The notes beneath the pieces were generated by a model. It saw nothing but the letters and a program-made list of their open reading frames with translations, did no database searches and was not told the DNA's origin. Below, one piece after another: positions 18,086-27,712 of a DNA stretch of 64,000 nt. The DNA lies in contig NZ_VITY01000005.1 in the NCBI RefSeq assembly GCF_007993935.1, positions 481,308-545,307 on the forward strand, in the 5' to 3' direction. How positions within the stretch are numbered: position 1 is the stretch's first letter; each line of letters opens with the position of its first letter. The translations under genes and the position numbers were made by a program. Source of the DNA: Bradyrhizobium macuxiense. Lineage in GTDB: Bacteria > Pseudomonadota > Alphaproteobacteria > Rhizobiales > Xanthobacteraceae.

Positions 18086-18129
18086 GCGTTTTCGAGCGAA
18101 GTGGCTACCGGTTCGCGTGAAGAAAACGC
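18086..18129. repeat. Short palindromic intergenic repeat (GCGTTTTC...GAAAACGC)
   Basis: GCGTTTTC at the left end pairs with GAAAACGC at the right end, with ACCGG near the centre. It lies just after the MFS stop. It is structurally related to, but different in arms from, the GCATGATC palindromes at 27028, 27345 and 36671. Confidence 0.6.
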
Positions 18130-18153
18130 GTCAGAACAAAACGCCGGCCGCGC

Positions 18154-18345
18154 TCAATCCATGTCGCGGAAGGCGTGGCCGTTGGCCTCGATCTCCTTCA
18201 CGAACTGCGCCGGCAGATTGGCCTGACCGAAGGTGCCGTCGAACACCCAGTCCTTGGCATCGGCGAGATCGGGAAGGCCGGCGCCCTTGCGAACATAGAG
18301 GCCAGCCGATGCCTTCTTCGGGTTGATGTAGAGATCGTAGTCCAT
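18154..18345 (-). CDS. Small unrecognised protein downstream of encapsulin
   Basis: The 63-residue soluble protein is acidic to neutral and starts MDYDLYINPKKASAGLYV. A strong GGAGAGGAGG site lies a few nucleotides upstream of the ATG, which supports real translation. It follows the encapsulin gene on the same strand after 80 nt, so it may be part of the DyP-encapsulin operon. There is no signal peptide, TM segment, Cys, or copy of the SLGIGSLK cargo tag. I do not recognise the family. It could be an accessory or regulator of the nanocompartment. Confidence 0.7.
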   Translation of the reverse strand: MDYDLYINPKKASAGLYVRKGAGLPDLADAKDWVFDGTFGQANLPAQFVKEIEANGHAFRDMD

Positions 18346-18425
18346 TGCGCGCCTCCTCTCCGTTGAAGTTCAACGGAAGCTCCGGCAACGGCCGAAGCTT
18401 CCTGGAAGAGTAAACGCCGACAGGG

Positions 18426-19241
18426 CTAGGCCGGTTTCTTCGCCTCCGGCGCCAGCACCACCGACGCTTCGCTCGTCAGCATCAGGAACGTGATGGTCTC
18501 CTGGAAATAGAGCTGGACCGAGGTCGCGGAGTGGCTGAGATAGCCGATCGACAGGTCCTGGCCGATCGAGAGCTGGAAATCGCCGCCGCGGGTGGTGAGC
18601 AGGACGCCGCCCGCGATCGCGGGGGCCCAGATGATCTTGCCGTCGATCAGGCGCTGGATGTGCTGCAGCACCGGATAGCCGTCGTCGGTCGCGCCGCCGA
18701 TCGCAGTATAGGGGTCGGTGCCGAGCAGCAGCGTGTAGGGGCCGTTGACGCCGGCGAGCCGCAACTGGCTGACCGCCTGCGCGACCACGGTGGGGTAATT
18801 CTTGAGGCTCGACGGCAGGTTCAGCACCGGGTTGCTGGTGCCTTGACGGATGCCTTGAATCCCTGCGGCCGCGTAGCCGTCGAACACCGCGCGATCCTCG
18901 GCGAAGGCGATCTTCCGCGCGGCTTGCTTGAGCGGATCCCAGTCGGAATCATTCGCGCCGCGCTCGACATCGTCGATCGCCTGGCGCGACAGCTCGAACG
19001 GCACGCGCAGTTCGACCAGCGCGCGAACCTCGCGCTGCGTCGCCTCGACCCCGTCGCCGGGTGTCGCAATCTTCTTGAGATGGCCGGTGCCGACCGCGGA
19101 GAAATCCGTTCCCTTCGGACCGTCGACGTCGACGACACGGCGCGCCGCCAGATGGCGCTTCAACGTGCGCGAGGCTTCCTCTTCGATCTGGGCCCATGCC
19201 GCGTCTGAGATGGGGGCTAAACCCCGATGAAGATTATTCAT
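18426..19241 (-). CDS. Encapsulin shell protein (family 1, linocin M18-like)
   Basis: The 271-residue HK97-fold protein forms icosahedral protein nanocompartments. The start MNNLHRGLAPISDAAWAQIEEEA and the segments ARRVVDVDGPKG, VPFELSRQAIDDVERG, FAEDRAVFDGY and YLSHSATSVQLYFQETITF are diagnostic of family 1 encapsulins. It overlaps the end of the DyP peroxidase gene by 8 nt and has AAGGAG upstream of its ATG, so it is translated with its cargo. The length is normal for a T=1 shell. Confidence 0.95.
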   Translation of the reverse strand: MNNLHRGLAPISDAAWAQIEEEASRTLKRHLAARRVVDVDGPKGTDFSAVGTGHLKKIATPGDGVEATQREVRALVELRVPFELSRQAIDDVERGANDSDWDPLKQAARKIAFAEDRAVFDGYAAAGIQGIRQGTSNPVLNLPSSLKNYPTVVAQAVSQLRLAGVNGPYTLLLGTDPYTAIGGATDDGYPVLQHIQRLIDGKIIWAPAIAGGVLLTTRGGDFQLSIGQDLSIGYLSHSATSVQLYFQETITFLMLTSEASVVLAPEAKKPA

Positions 19242-20295
19242 GTCCAGCGTCTCCTTTCAGTGAGCCGATCCCGAGCGAGCCGTCGGACGGCGGTATTCCC
19301 GGCGCAGATGTCTCGTCGGTCCCGGCGTCATCCAGTGACGGTTCAGCGGGCGCGGCTGCGGGCGGCACGCTGGTGACATCCTCCAGGAAGGTCGCCGACG
19401 GGACGAAGTACAGGGTGCCGGTCACGGCGCGGCTGAAGTCGAGCAGGCGGTCGTAGTTGCCCGGCGGCCTGCCGACGAACATGTTCTCCAGCATCTGCTC
19501 GATCCGGTGCGGGGACTTGGCATAGCCGATGAAATAGGTGCCGAATTCGCCCTTGCTGACGCTGCCGAACGGCATGTTGTCGCGGACGATATCGAGCTCC
19601 TCGCCGTTCTCGACGATCGTCGTCAGCGCGTTATGCGCGTAGCTCGGCTTCACCGCATCGTCGAGCTCGATGTCGGACAGCTTGGTGCGGCCGATGATCT
19701 TCTCCTGCATCTCGACCGGCAGCTCGTTCCACTTCTTCATGTCGTGCAGGTATTTCTGCACGATCACATAGCTGCCGCCGGCGAACGCCGCATCCTCGTC
19801 GCCGATGATCGTGGCATCGGTTGCCGCCTGGTCTTCCGGGTTCTCCGTGCCGTCGACAAAGCCGAGCAGGTCGCGCTCGTCGAAATATTTGAAGCCATGC
19901 ACCTCGTCCGAGCTGGCAACGGCATCGCCGAGCCGTGACATGATCTGCGTCGCCAGCTCGAAGCACAAATCCATCGGCACGGCGCGGATGTGAAACAAGA
20001 GGTCGCCCGGTGTCGCGACCGCATGATGAACGCCGTTGATCTCGCGGAACGGGTGCAGGCCGTGCGGCTTGGGCGCGCCGAACAGCCGGTCCCATGCATC
20101 GGAGCCGATGCCCATGACGCAGGACAGCCTGCCTTCGAGATCGCGGAAGCCCACGGCGCGCACCAGCGCGGCCACATCGGCGCAGAGCGACCGCACCGCT
20201 GCATCATATTCCGGATCGGGCTTGATGGTGACCGCAAGAAAGATGGCCGCGCGCGTCAGCTTCGCAGCGACCGGTTGCGGGACGGCTGATGGCAC
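19234..20295 (-). CDS. DyP-type peroxidase with encapsulin cargo-loading peptide
   Basis: The 353-residue haem peroxidase has the catalytic GFVDG motif (145-149, Asp148), proximal haem His at about 221 (YAHNALTT) and distal Arg at about 238 (IVRDNMPFG). A flexible Pro/Ala-rich linker (about 308-337) ends in DGSLGIGSLK (338-347), the known encapsulin targeting peptide, followed by six residues. It should be packaged in the encapsulin encoded next and use H2O2 to oxidise dyes, phenols or porphyrins. The start is a GTG with GAGGAG upstream. Confidence 0.96.
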   Translation of the reverse strand: MPSAVPQPVAAKLTRAAIFLAVTIKPDPEYDAAVRSLCADVAALVRAVGFRDLEGRLSCVMGIGSDAWDRLFGAPKPHGLHPFREINGVHHAVATPGDLLFHIRAVPMDLCFELATQIMSRLGDAVASSDEVHGFKYFDERDLLGFVDGTENPEDQAATDATIIGDEDAAFAGGSYVIVQKYLHDMKKWNELPVEMQEKIIGRTKLSDIELDDAVKPSYAHNALTTIVENGEELDIVRDNMPFGSVSKGEFGTYFIGYAKSPHRIEQMLENMFVGRPPGNYDRLLDFSRAVTGTLYFVPSATFLEDVTSVPPAAAPAEPSLDDAGTDETSAPGIPPSDGSLGIGSLKGDAGHE

Positions 20296-20444
20296 GCAGG
20301 TCTCCTCGACTAAAACGGCACTTCGACGACGGCAAACAGGCTTGAACCGGACGCCCGATCGACGTCCAGGGAGGGGCAGAGGAGCATGCCATCGGACCCT
20401 TTACAAGGGTTCGAATGGCCCACTCTATTGCAGAGGCACCCGCG

Positions 20445-20699
20445 TCAATCGACGGGCTTGCCGGATTTCTCCTCCTCGAGAGTCACCGCAATCGCGGCGT
20501 TGGCGGATAGCCGCACCTTGGAGCCTTCGACGCCGGCGACGAAGCCGAGCTCGATATAATGGTGGTGACCCTTGTGGAAGCCGTCGCTCTCGCTCTTCTT
20601 CAGCTTGATGCGGTCGCCTTCGACGTGATCGACGGTGCCGACATGCACGCCGTCGGCGCCGATGACCTCCATGTTGGCCTTGATGTTCTGCTGCGTCAT
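20445..20699 (-). CDS. DUF2171 domain protein
   Basis: This 84-residue soluble protein has a PRC-barrel-like beta fold. The pattern MEVIGADGVHVGTVDHVEGDRIKL, then KSESDGFHKGHHHYIEL (seen as shorter motifs VHVGTVD and HHHYI) is typical of DUF2171. The His-rich turn might bind metal. Function is unknown; related genes often sit near general stress genes. GGGAGAG precedes the ATG. It lies 149 nt upstream of the DyP gene on the same strand and downstream of clpB. Confidence 0.82.
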   Translation of the reverse strand: MTQQNIKANMEVIGADGVHVGTVDHVEGDRIKLKKSESDGFHKGHHHYIELGFVAGVEGSKVRLSANAAIAVTLEEEKSGKPVD

Positions 20700-20803
20700 G
20701 GCGCTCTCCCTGGTTGCAGGTCAGCTTGCATATTCGGCTTGCATATGATGCTGGCAGACGACGCGGCGATGACAGCGCGCGTCGTTGGCCGTCCGCGCTT
20801 GTC

Positions 20804-23416
<2,613 letters not shown>

Positions 23417-23967
23417 CGTGGCACCTCAAGGCGGCACAGGCTCGTCGAGATCAGGTATGCCATGCATTGCCGCCGGTGACAGATGGCGGAACGATGACAT
23501 CCATCATGTGGTAGCCCCAGTGCATTTGCGCCGGCCGAAAACCGCGGACCTGAAGCTGCCGCGGCTCGCATCGTGTGGTCGTTTCAGGGGTGTGTCAATC
23601 GCGGAGCGCGGCCGTTGGCACTCACCCGGAGGTACTGCTACGGGATGTGCCGCCGCGCATCGCGCCGATGGTGGCTGGGCCGACCGTCGCGGCGAACTCC
23701 GCAGCACGACGAGTCCGATTCATTGCAATCGTGCGAACGCCAAAATCATATTCGTGACACGTTTCGGAAAAGCGATGATCTCGCTCGCGGTGGAGTGCAC
23801 GCGATGATGCCGGCGAGCGTCATGATGTTCCATTGAATCGCGCAACGATGAGTCACTGCGCACTCTGAACCCGCGATGAATGGCTGCGTGATGTGTTTCG
23901 AGCTGTTTCAGGCTGGTGTAAGGTCAAGGCGCTAGCGATGAAGTGTGTCGGTGCGTTGCCGATGCAC
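23417..23967. other. Intergenic region between clpB and the EcfG-promoted gene
   Basis: These 551 nt sit between divergent genes. Short open frames exist but none has a good ribosome-binding site or recognisable product. No clear RpoH-type promoter was found for clpB, and no RNA gene was recognised. Confidence 0.4.
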
Positions 23968-23993
23968 GGAACTTTTGTTCCGGTTCTCACGTT
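23968..23993 (+). promoter_or_regulatory. EcfG-type general stress response promoter
   Basis: GGAAC (23968-23972), 17 nt, then CGTT (23990-23993) matches the alphaproteobacterial EcfG sigma consensus exactly. It lies 31 nt upstream of the ATG at 24024, a normal distance for transcription start and leader. Confidence 0.75.
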
Positions 23994-24023
23994 GAACAGA
24001 CGTGCTCATCGAAGAGGCTCCTA

Positions 24024-25460
24024 ATGACCACTCGTCTTCTATCGACCGTGTCGTGTGCAGCGATTGCCACGGCGCTGTTCTATGTCTCCGCCATGCCAGC
24101 AATCGCGCAGGATGCGGCATGCGCGCCGGTCTCTGCTGTCGACTCTCCACCGCCGCCGCTGCCGACGTACGATCAGCCACCGGTGCCTGGGCCCGGTTAC
24201 ATGTGGTCGCCGGGCAATTGGTCGTGGGACGATGATCGCGGCGATTACTACTGGGTGCCGGGCACCTGGGTGCAGCCGCCACGCGTTGGGCTGCTGTGGA
24301 CTCCCGGCTATTGGGGCGCGTTCGGCGGCGGCTTCATTTTCCATCAGGGCTATTGGGGTGATCGCGTCGGCTTCTACGGCGGCGTCAATTACGGCTTCGG
24401 CTACGGCGGTTCGGGCTATGAAGGCGGCCGCTGGGATCACGGCAACTTCTTCTACAATCGCACCGTGAACAATCTGCAGGGTGCGCAGATCAACAACGTG
24501 TACGAGAAGAACGTCACGATCAACCAGACCACCGTCAACAATGTCAGTTACAATGGCGGCACCGGCGGCATCGAAGCGCGCCCGACTGCTGCCGATCGCG
24601 CGGTCGCCAAGGAGCAGCATTTCGCGGCGACGCCGTTGCAGCGCAAGCAGGTCGAGACCGCAAGCCAGGATCCGAGCCTGTTCAAGCGCGCCAATAATGG
24701 CGTGCCCGCCGTCGGCGCCACCGCGCGTCCGGGCGAGTTGAAGGGACCGGGCGTGGTCCGCGCGCGTCCGGCCGGCGAGGCCGTGCCTGCCACCGCCGCA
24801 AAGCCGGCGGCCGGGGAGCCGGCGCGGCCGGGATCCCCAGCTGCACCCGCGCCTGCGACTGCGAATGCACCGGCTGCCTCCCATGCGCTGCCGGTCCCGG
24901 GGAAGGAAGTTCCCGCGGCGCATCCGACCGCTCAGGAGAACAAGCCCGCGATCGAGGAGAAGCACGCAGCCCCCACGCCCGAGACCAAGGTCGAGCCGCA
25001 TCCTGCCGCGCCTGCGCCTGCCGGATCTCACGCGCTTCCGGTCCCCGAGAAGGGCGTTGCTGCGCATCCACCCGCCGAGGTGAACAAGCCTGCGGTCGAA
25101 GAGAAGCGCGCAGCACCTGCCGCCGCGCCCAAGGTCGAGCCGCGGCCTGCAACGGAAGCGGCGCGGCCTGCCGCGCCGGAAGTGCGCAAGGAGGAGCCGC
25201 GGCCCGAGCCAGCCGCGAAGCCGGTCGCGCGGCCCGAGCAGGCAGCAAGGCCCGAGGCGTTGCCGCACCCCGAGGCGCATGCTCCGCAGCCGCCGGCCGC
25301 GCATCCGCAGCCAGCCGAGGCGCATCCGCAGCAGGCGGCCCGGCCGGAGCCGCACGTGCAGGCCGCGCCGCACGTCCAGGCGCCGCCGCACGTTCAGGCG
25401 CCGCCGCATGCCGCACCCGCAGGTCATCCTGCGGAGGAGAAGCGGCAGGAGCAACATTGA
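24024..25460 (+). CDS. Secreted YXWxPGxW-repeat protein with long Pro/Ala-rich tail
   Basis: The 478-residue protein has a signal peptide (1-29, ending AIAQ), then repeated aromatic motifs: YMWSPGNWSW, YYWVPGTWV, LLWTPGYWG and FHQGYWG. This is the YXWxPGxW/WXXGXW repeat family of exported proteins. After about residue 200 it is low-complexity Ala/Pro/Glu/His sequence, including a roughly 43-residue segment present twice (SHALPVP...KVEP) and short HVQAPP repeats near the C-terminus. The ATG at 24024 has GAGG upstream. An EcfG promoter just upstream suggests induction in general stress. Likely an envelope or surface protein; molecular function unknown. Confidence 0.82.
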   Translation: MTTRLLSTVSCAAIATALFYVSAMPAIAQDAACAPVSAVDSPPPPLPTYDQPPVPGPGYMWSPGNWSWDDDRGDYYWVPGTWVQPPRVGLLWTPGYWGAFGGGFIFHQGYWGDRVGFYGGVNYGFGYGGSGYEGGRWDHGNFFYNRTVNNLQGAQINNVYEKNVTINQTTVNNVSYNGGTGGIEARPTAADRAVAKEQHFAATPLQRKQVETASQDPSLFKRANNGVPAVGATARPGELKGPGVVRARPAGEAVPATAAKPAAGEPARPGSPAAPAPATANAPAASHALPVPGKEVPAAHPTAQENKPAIEEKHAAPTPETKVEPHPAAPAPAGSHALPVPEKGVAAHPPAEVNKPAVEEKRAAPAAAPKVEPRPATEAARPAAPEVRKEEPRPEPAAKPVARPEQAARPEALPHPEAHAPQPPAAHPQPAEAHPQQAARPEPHVQAAPHVQAPPHVQAPPHAAPAGHPAEEKRQEQH

Positions 25461-25469
25461 GGTAAGATC

Positions 25470-25499
25470 GCGCTTCGCCGGCTCATTCCGGCGGAGCGC
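25470..25499 (+). terminator. Stem-loop after the YXWxPGxW gene
   Basis: GCGCTTCGCCGG pairs with CCGGCGGAGCGC (12 bp including one G-U pair) around the loop CTCATT, 10 nt after the stop. No strong U-tract follows, so it may terminate weakly or stabilise the transcript end. Confidence 0.5.
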
Positions 25500-25546
25500 G
25501 CACTCTGCTTTGCCCGCGCGCGAGCGATCATCACTGGAGGTCGGTC

Positions 25547-25729
25547 ATGGCACAGAGTCACGGTGGCGACGGACAGCTTGACGACGGCAAGCCTCGCCTC
25601 AGCGAGGACGATATGCAGCGAGCCCTGCTCGGGCCGAGGGGCGTGCCCGGCAAGGCGGACACCGCCAAGATGACGCCGCAACAGGAAAAGAACATGCCGA
25701 AATATCTGGATCCCGGACATACCTCGTAG
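25547..25729 (+). CDS. Small unrecognised hydrophilic protein
   Basis: The 60-residue protein is highly charged and starts MAQSHGGDGQLDDGKPRLSE. It has no signal peptide or TM helix and is probably disordered. A perfect GGAGG lies 8 nt upstream of the ATG, which makes translation likely. It lies between the EcfG-promoted envelope gene and the cbpA-like gene. It could belong to the stress-induced small hydrophilins, but I do not recognise a family. Confidence 0.65.
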   Translation: MAQSHGGDGQLDDGKPRLSEDDMQRALLGPRGVPGKADTAKMTPQQEKNMPKYLDPGHTS

Positions 25730-25851
25730 CGCCCGTGATCTGAGCACATGCTGCGTTGCCTGTTCGCGGGCAACGCGCCTGCGCACTTGCAAATCGCCTG
25801 CTTTTGCGCCCTCATGATTGCAGGTGCACTCACGGTGTTGCGGAGCAGGTT

Positions 25852-26754
25852 GTGAGAAATCCGTACGAGGTCCTTGGCGTTGCCCCGACGGCGTCTGCGG
25901 CCGACATCCAGAAGGCCTATCGCAAGCTGGCAAAGAAGCTGCATCCGGATCTCAATCCGGGTGACAAGGCGGCCGAGGACAAGTTCAAGGAAGTCGCCGC
26001 GGCGAACGATCTGCTCAGCGATGCCGACAAACGCAAGCGCTTCGACGCCGGCGAGATCGACGCCAGCGGCGCCGAGCGGCCGCAGCATCGCTACTACCGG
26101 GATTTCGCCACCGCGGATGCGGGGCATCCCTACGCCGACAGCTCCGGCTATGCCGACTACATGGATCAGGACGATGCGTTCGCCGAGCTGCTGCGGCGCA
26201 CTGAGCAGGCGCGCGCCAACCGGCGCGGCCGCGACCTGCATTACAGCCTTGCGATCGACTTTGCCGAATCGATCACCGGCGCGAGCAAGCGGCTGACGCT
26301 TCCTGATGGCGGCACGCTCGACGTGACGATCCCGCCGGGGCTCATCGACGGACAAATCATCCGTCTGCGCGGCAAGGGCACGCCGGGCAGCGGCAAGGGC
26401 GGTCCGGGCGACGCGCTGATCGAGGTCGAGGTGCGACCCGACCCGCGCTTCACCCGCGACGGTGACGACATCTCGCTGGAATTGCCGATCTCGCTGTCCG
26501 AGGCCGTGCTCGGCGGCAAGGTCAACGTTCCCACCCCGACCGGCGCCGTGACCATGACGGTGCCGAAGGGCTCCAACACCGGCACGACGATGCGCTTGCG
26601 CGGCAAGGGCGCGCCCAAGGTCGGCGGCGGCAATGGCGATGAGCTCGTCAAGCTCAAGGTGGTCCTGCCCAAGGGACCCGATCCCGCGCTCGAGGCGTTT
26701 GTCTCGAACTGGGATCGCAAGGGATTCAATCCGCGCGAGGATGGTGCGTCATGA
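25852..26754 (+). CDS. cbpA: CbpA-like DnaJ-family co-chaperone
   Basis: The 300-residue protein has an N-terminal J domain with HPD at residues 31-33, a short linker (about 70-125) without Cys-rich zinc fingers, and two DnaJ C-terminal beta domains (SLAIDFAESITGASKRL and DISLELPISLSEAVLGGKV). That is the class II/CbpA layout, which stimulates DnaK and can bind curved DNA. The GTG at 25852 is preferred because the J domain starts there and GGAG lies just upstream. Its stop overlaps the ATG of cbpM (ATGA). Confidence 0.9.
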   Translation: MRNPYEVLGVAPTASAADIQKAYRKLAKKLHPDLNPGDKAAEDKFKEVAAANDLLSDADKRKRFDAGEIDASGAERPQHRYYRDFATADAGHPYADSSGYADYMDQDDAFAELLRRTEQARANRRGRDLHYSLAIDFAESITGASKRLTLPDGGTLDVTIPPGLIDGQIIRLRGKGTPGSGKGGPGDALIEVEVRPDPRFTRDGDDISLELPISLSEAVLGGKVNVPTPTGAVTMTVPKGSNTGTTMRLRGKGAPKVGGGNGDELVKLKVVLPKGPDPALEAFVSNWDRKGFNPREDGAS

Positions 26755-27026
26755 ACAAGCAGCAATTCCTCATCGATGCGGGTCTGGAGGTGCAGACCCT
26801 GGAGTTCTGGATCGAGCAGCAATGGCTCGTTCCGGACGAGACCGCTCACGAAGTCAGTTTCTCCGACACCGACCTGGCGCGCGCGCATCTGATCCGGGAC
26901 CTGAAGGGCGACTTCGGCGTCAACGACGAGGGCATTGACGTGATCCTCCATCTGGTCGATCAGCTGCACGGCCTGCGCCGCGCGTTCGAAGAATTGCACA
27001 ACGATATCGCGTCACCGCCGCGCTAG
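26751..27026 (+). CDS. cbpM: Chaperone modulator CbpM
   Basis: The 91-residue MerR-like helical protein has the CbpM pattern: an N-terminal part with LEFWIEQQWLVP, a central DTDLARAHLIRDLKGDFGVND, and a C-terminal helix with LVDQLHGLRRAFEEL. CbpM binds the J domain of CbpA and inhibits both its co-chaperone and DNA-binding activity. The 4-nt overlap with cbpA indicates translational coupling, giving stoichiometric inhibitor. Confidence 0.92.
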   Translation: MNKQQFLIDAGLEVQTLEFWIEQQWLVPDETAHEVSFSDTDLARAHLIRDLKGDFGVNDEGIDVILHLVDQLHGLRRAFEELHNDIASPPR

Positions 27027-27027
27027 G

Positions 27028-27072
27028 GCATGATCCGGAAAGGTGCGAAGCGGCTTTCCGAAGAGATCATGC
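27028..27072. repeat. GCATGATC palindromic repeat, copy 1
   Basis: GCATGATCCGGAAA at the left and TTTCCGAAGAGATCATGC at the right form an imperfect palindrome just after the cbpM stop. It shares most bases and the trailing TCAAACAA with copy 2 at 27345. Confidence 0.75.
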
Positions 27073-27120
27073 TCAAACAACAGACTCGCCTGAGTCGAAC
27101 TTCAGCCCTCGGAGACGATC

Positions 27121-27345
27121 ATGACGGACAAGCCGACGCCGCTGGCCCATGGCGAGATCGACGTTCTCATCCTGCAGGCGCTGGTGCGCAAGCTGATCGC
27201 CAAGGGCGTGCTGACGCCGGATGACGTCCGCTCGATGCTGTTCGAGGCCGCGAAGAATCTCGATCTGGTCGGCAGCGAGCTGACGACGGAAGCCGCCAAC
27301 ATCATCGTGCAGGAAGATCTGGCGCCGGCATTCCTTGGCGGCTAG
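27121..27345 (+). CDS. Small unrecognised protein flanked by two palindromic repeats
   Basis: The 74-residue acidic, helical, soluble protein starts MTDKPTPLAHGEIDVLILQAL. GGAG lies 7 nt upstream of the ATG. There is no TM helix or known motif. It follows cbpA-cbpM on the same strand and is bracketed by two nearly identical palindromes in the same orientation. I do not recognise the family; a stress-related role is suggested only by location. Confidence 0.65.
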   Translation: MTDKPTPLAHGEIDVLILQALVRKLIAKGVLTPDDVRSMLFEAAKNLDLVGSELTTEAANIIVQEDLAPAFLGG

Positions 27346-27393
27346 AGCATGATCCGGAAAAGTGGAAGCCGGTTTTCCGAAAAGATCATGCTC
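27345..27393. repeat. GCATGATC palindromic repeat, copy 2
   Basis: GAGCATGATCCGGAAAA pairs with TTTTCCGAAAAGATCATGCTC-like right arm around ACCGG-like centre (GCCGG). It begins at the last base of the stop codon of the preceding gene, so it could act as its transcript-end hairpin. Confidence 0.78.
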
Positions 27394-27407
27394 AAACAAG
27401 GAGGCAC

Positions 27408-27641
27408 TCAGGTCTGGCCGCTGCGGGTGGAGACCAGCCGGATCCGCGTGACCTGGCCGGCATTGCCGGCGAGATAGGCCCGCGCGTCGCGCACCAACCG
27501 CTCGATTGCGGCGGCGTCGTAGCTCGGATGACGGGTGTTCAGATGCAAATCGGTCTCGATCTGCATCACATTGATCGTGGCCTCGGCGCCGATCTCGATC
27601 GAGAACGACACCAGCGAAACGTGCGGGCTCTTGAACGCCAT
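27408..27641 (-). CDS. Small unrecognised protein
   Basis: This 77-residue protein starts MAFKSPHVSLVSFSIEIGAEA. The ATG at 27641 is chosen over an upstream one because GGAAGGAG lies 7 nt before it. Predicted alternating beta and alpha segments; no signal peptide or TM helix. It is the last gene downstream of the KefB-like gene on the minus strand, 71 nt after its stop. Family not recognised. Confidence 0.65.
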   Translation of the reverse strand: MAFKSPHVSLVSFSIEIGAEATINVMQIETDLHLNTRHPSYDAAAIERLVRDARAYLAGNAGQVTRIRLVSTRSGQT

Positions 27642-27712
27642 ATCGTGTCTCCTTCCTACGCGTGATCGCAAGGCGCTGATATCACCGCCCCTGGCCGGCG
27701 CGCGCCGTCACC

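Noticed and set aside
23417..23620. Heat-shock (RpoH) promoter for clpB
   Set aside because: No CTTG-type -35 with a matching -10 at proper spacing was found; only an imperfect CCTGAA.
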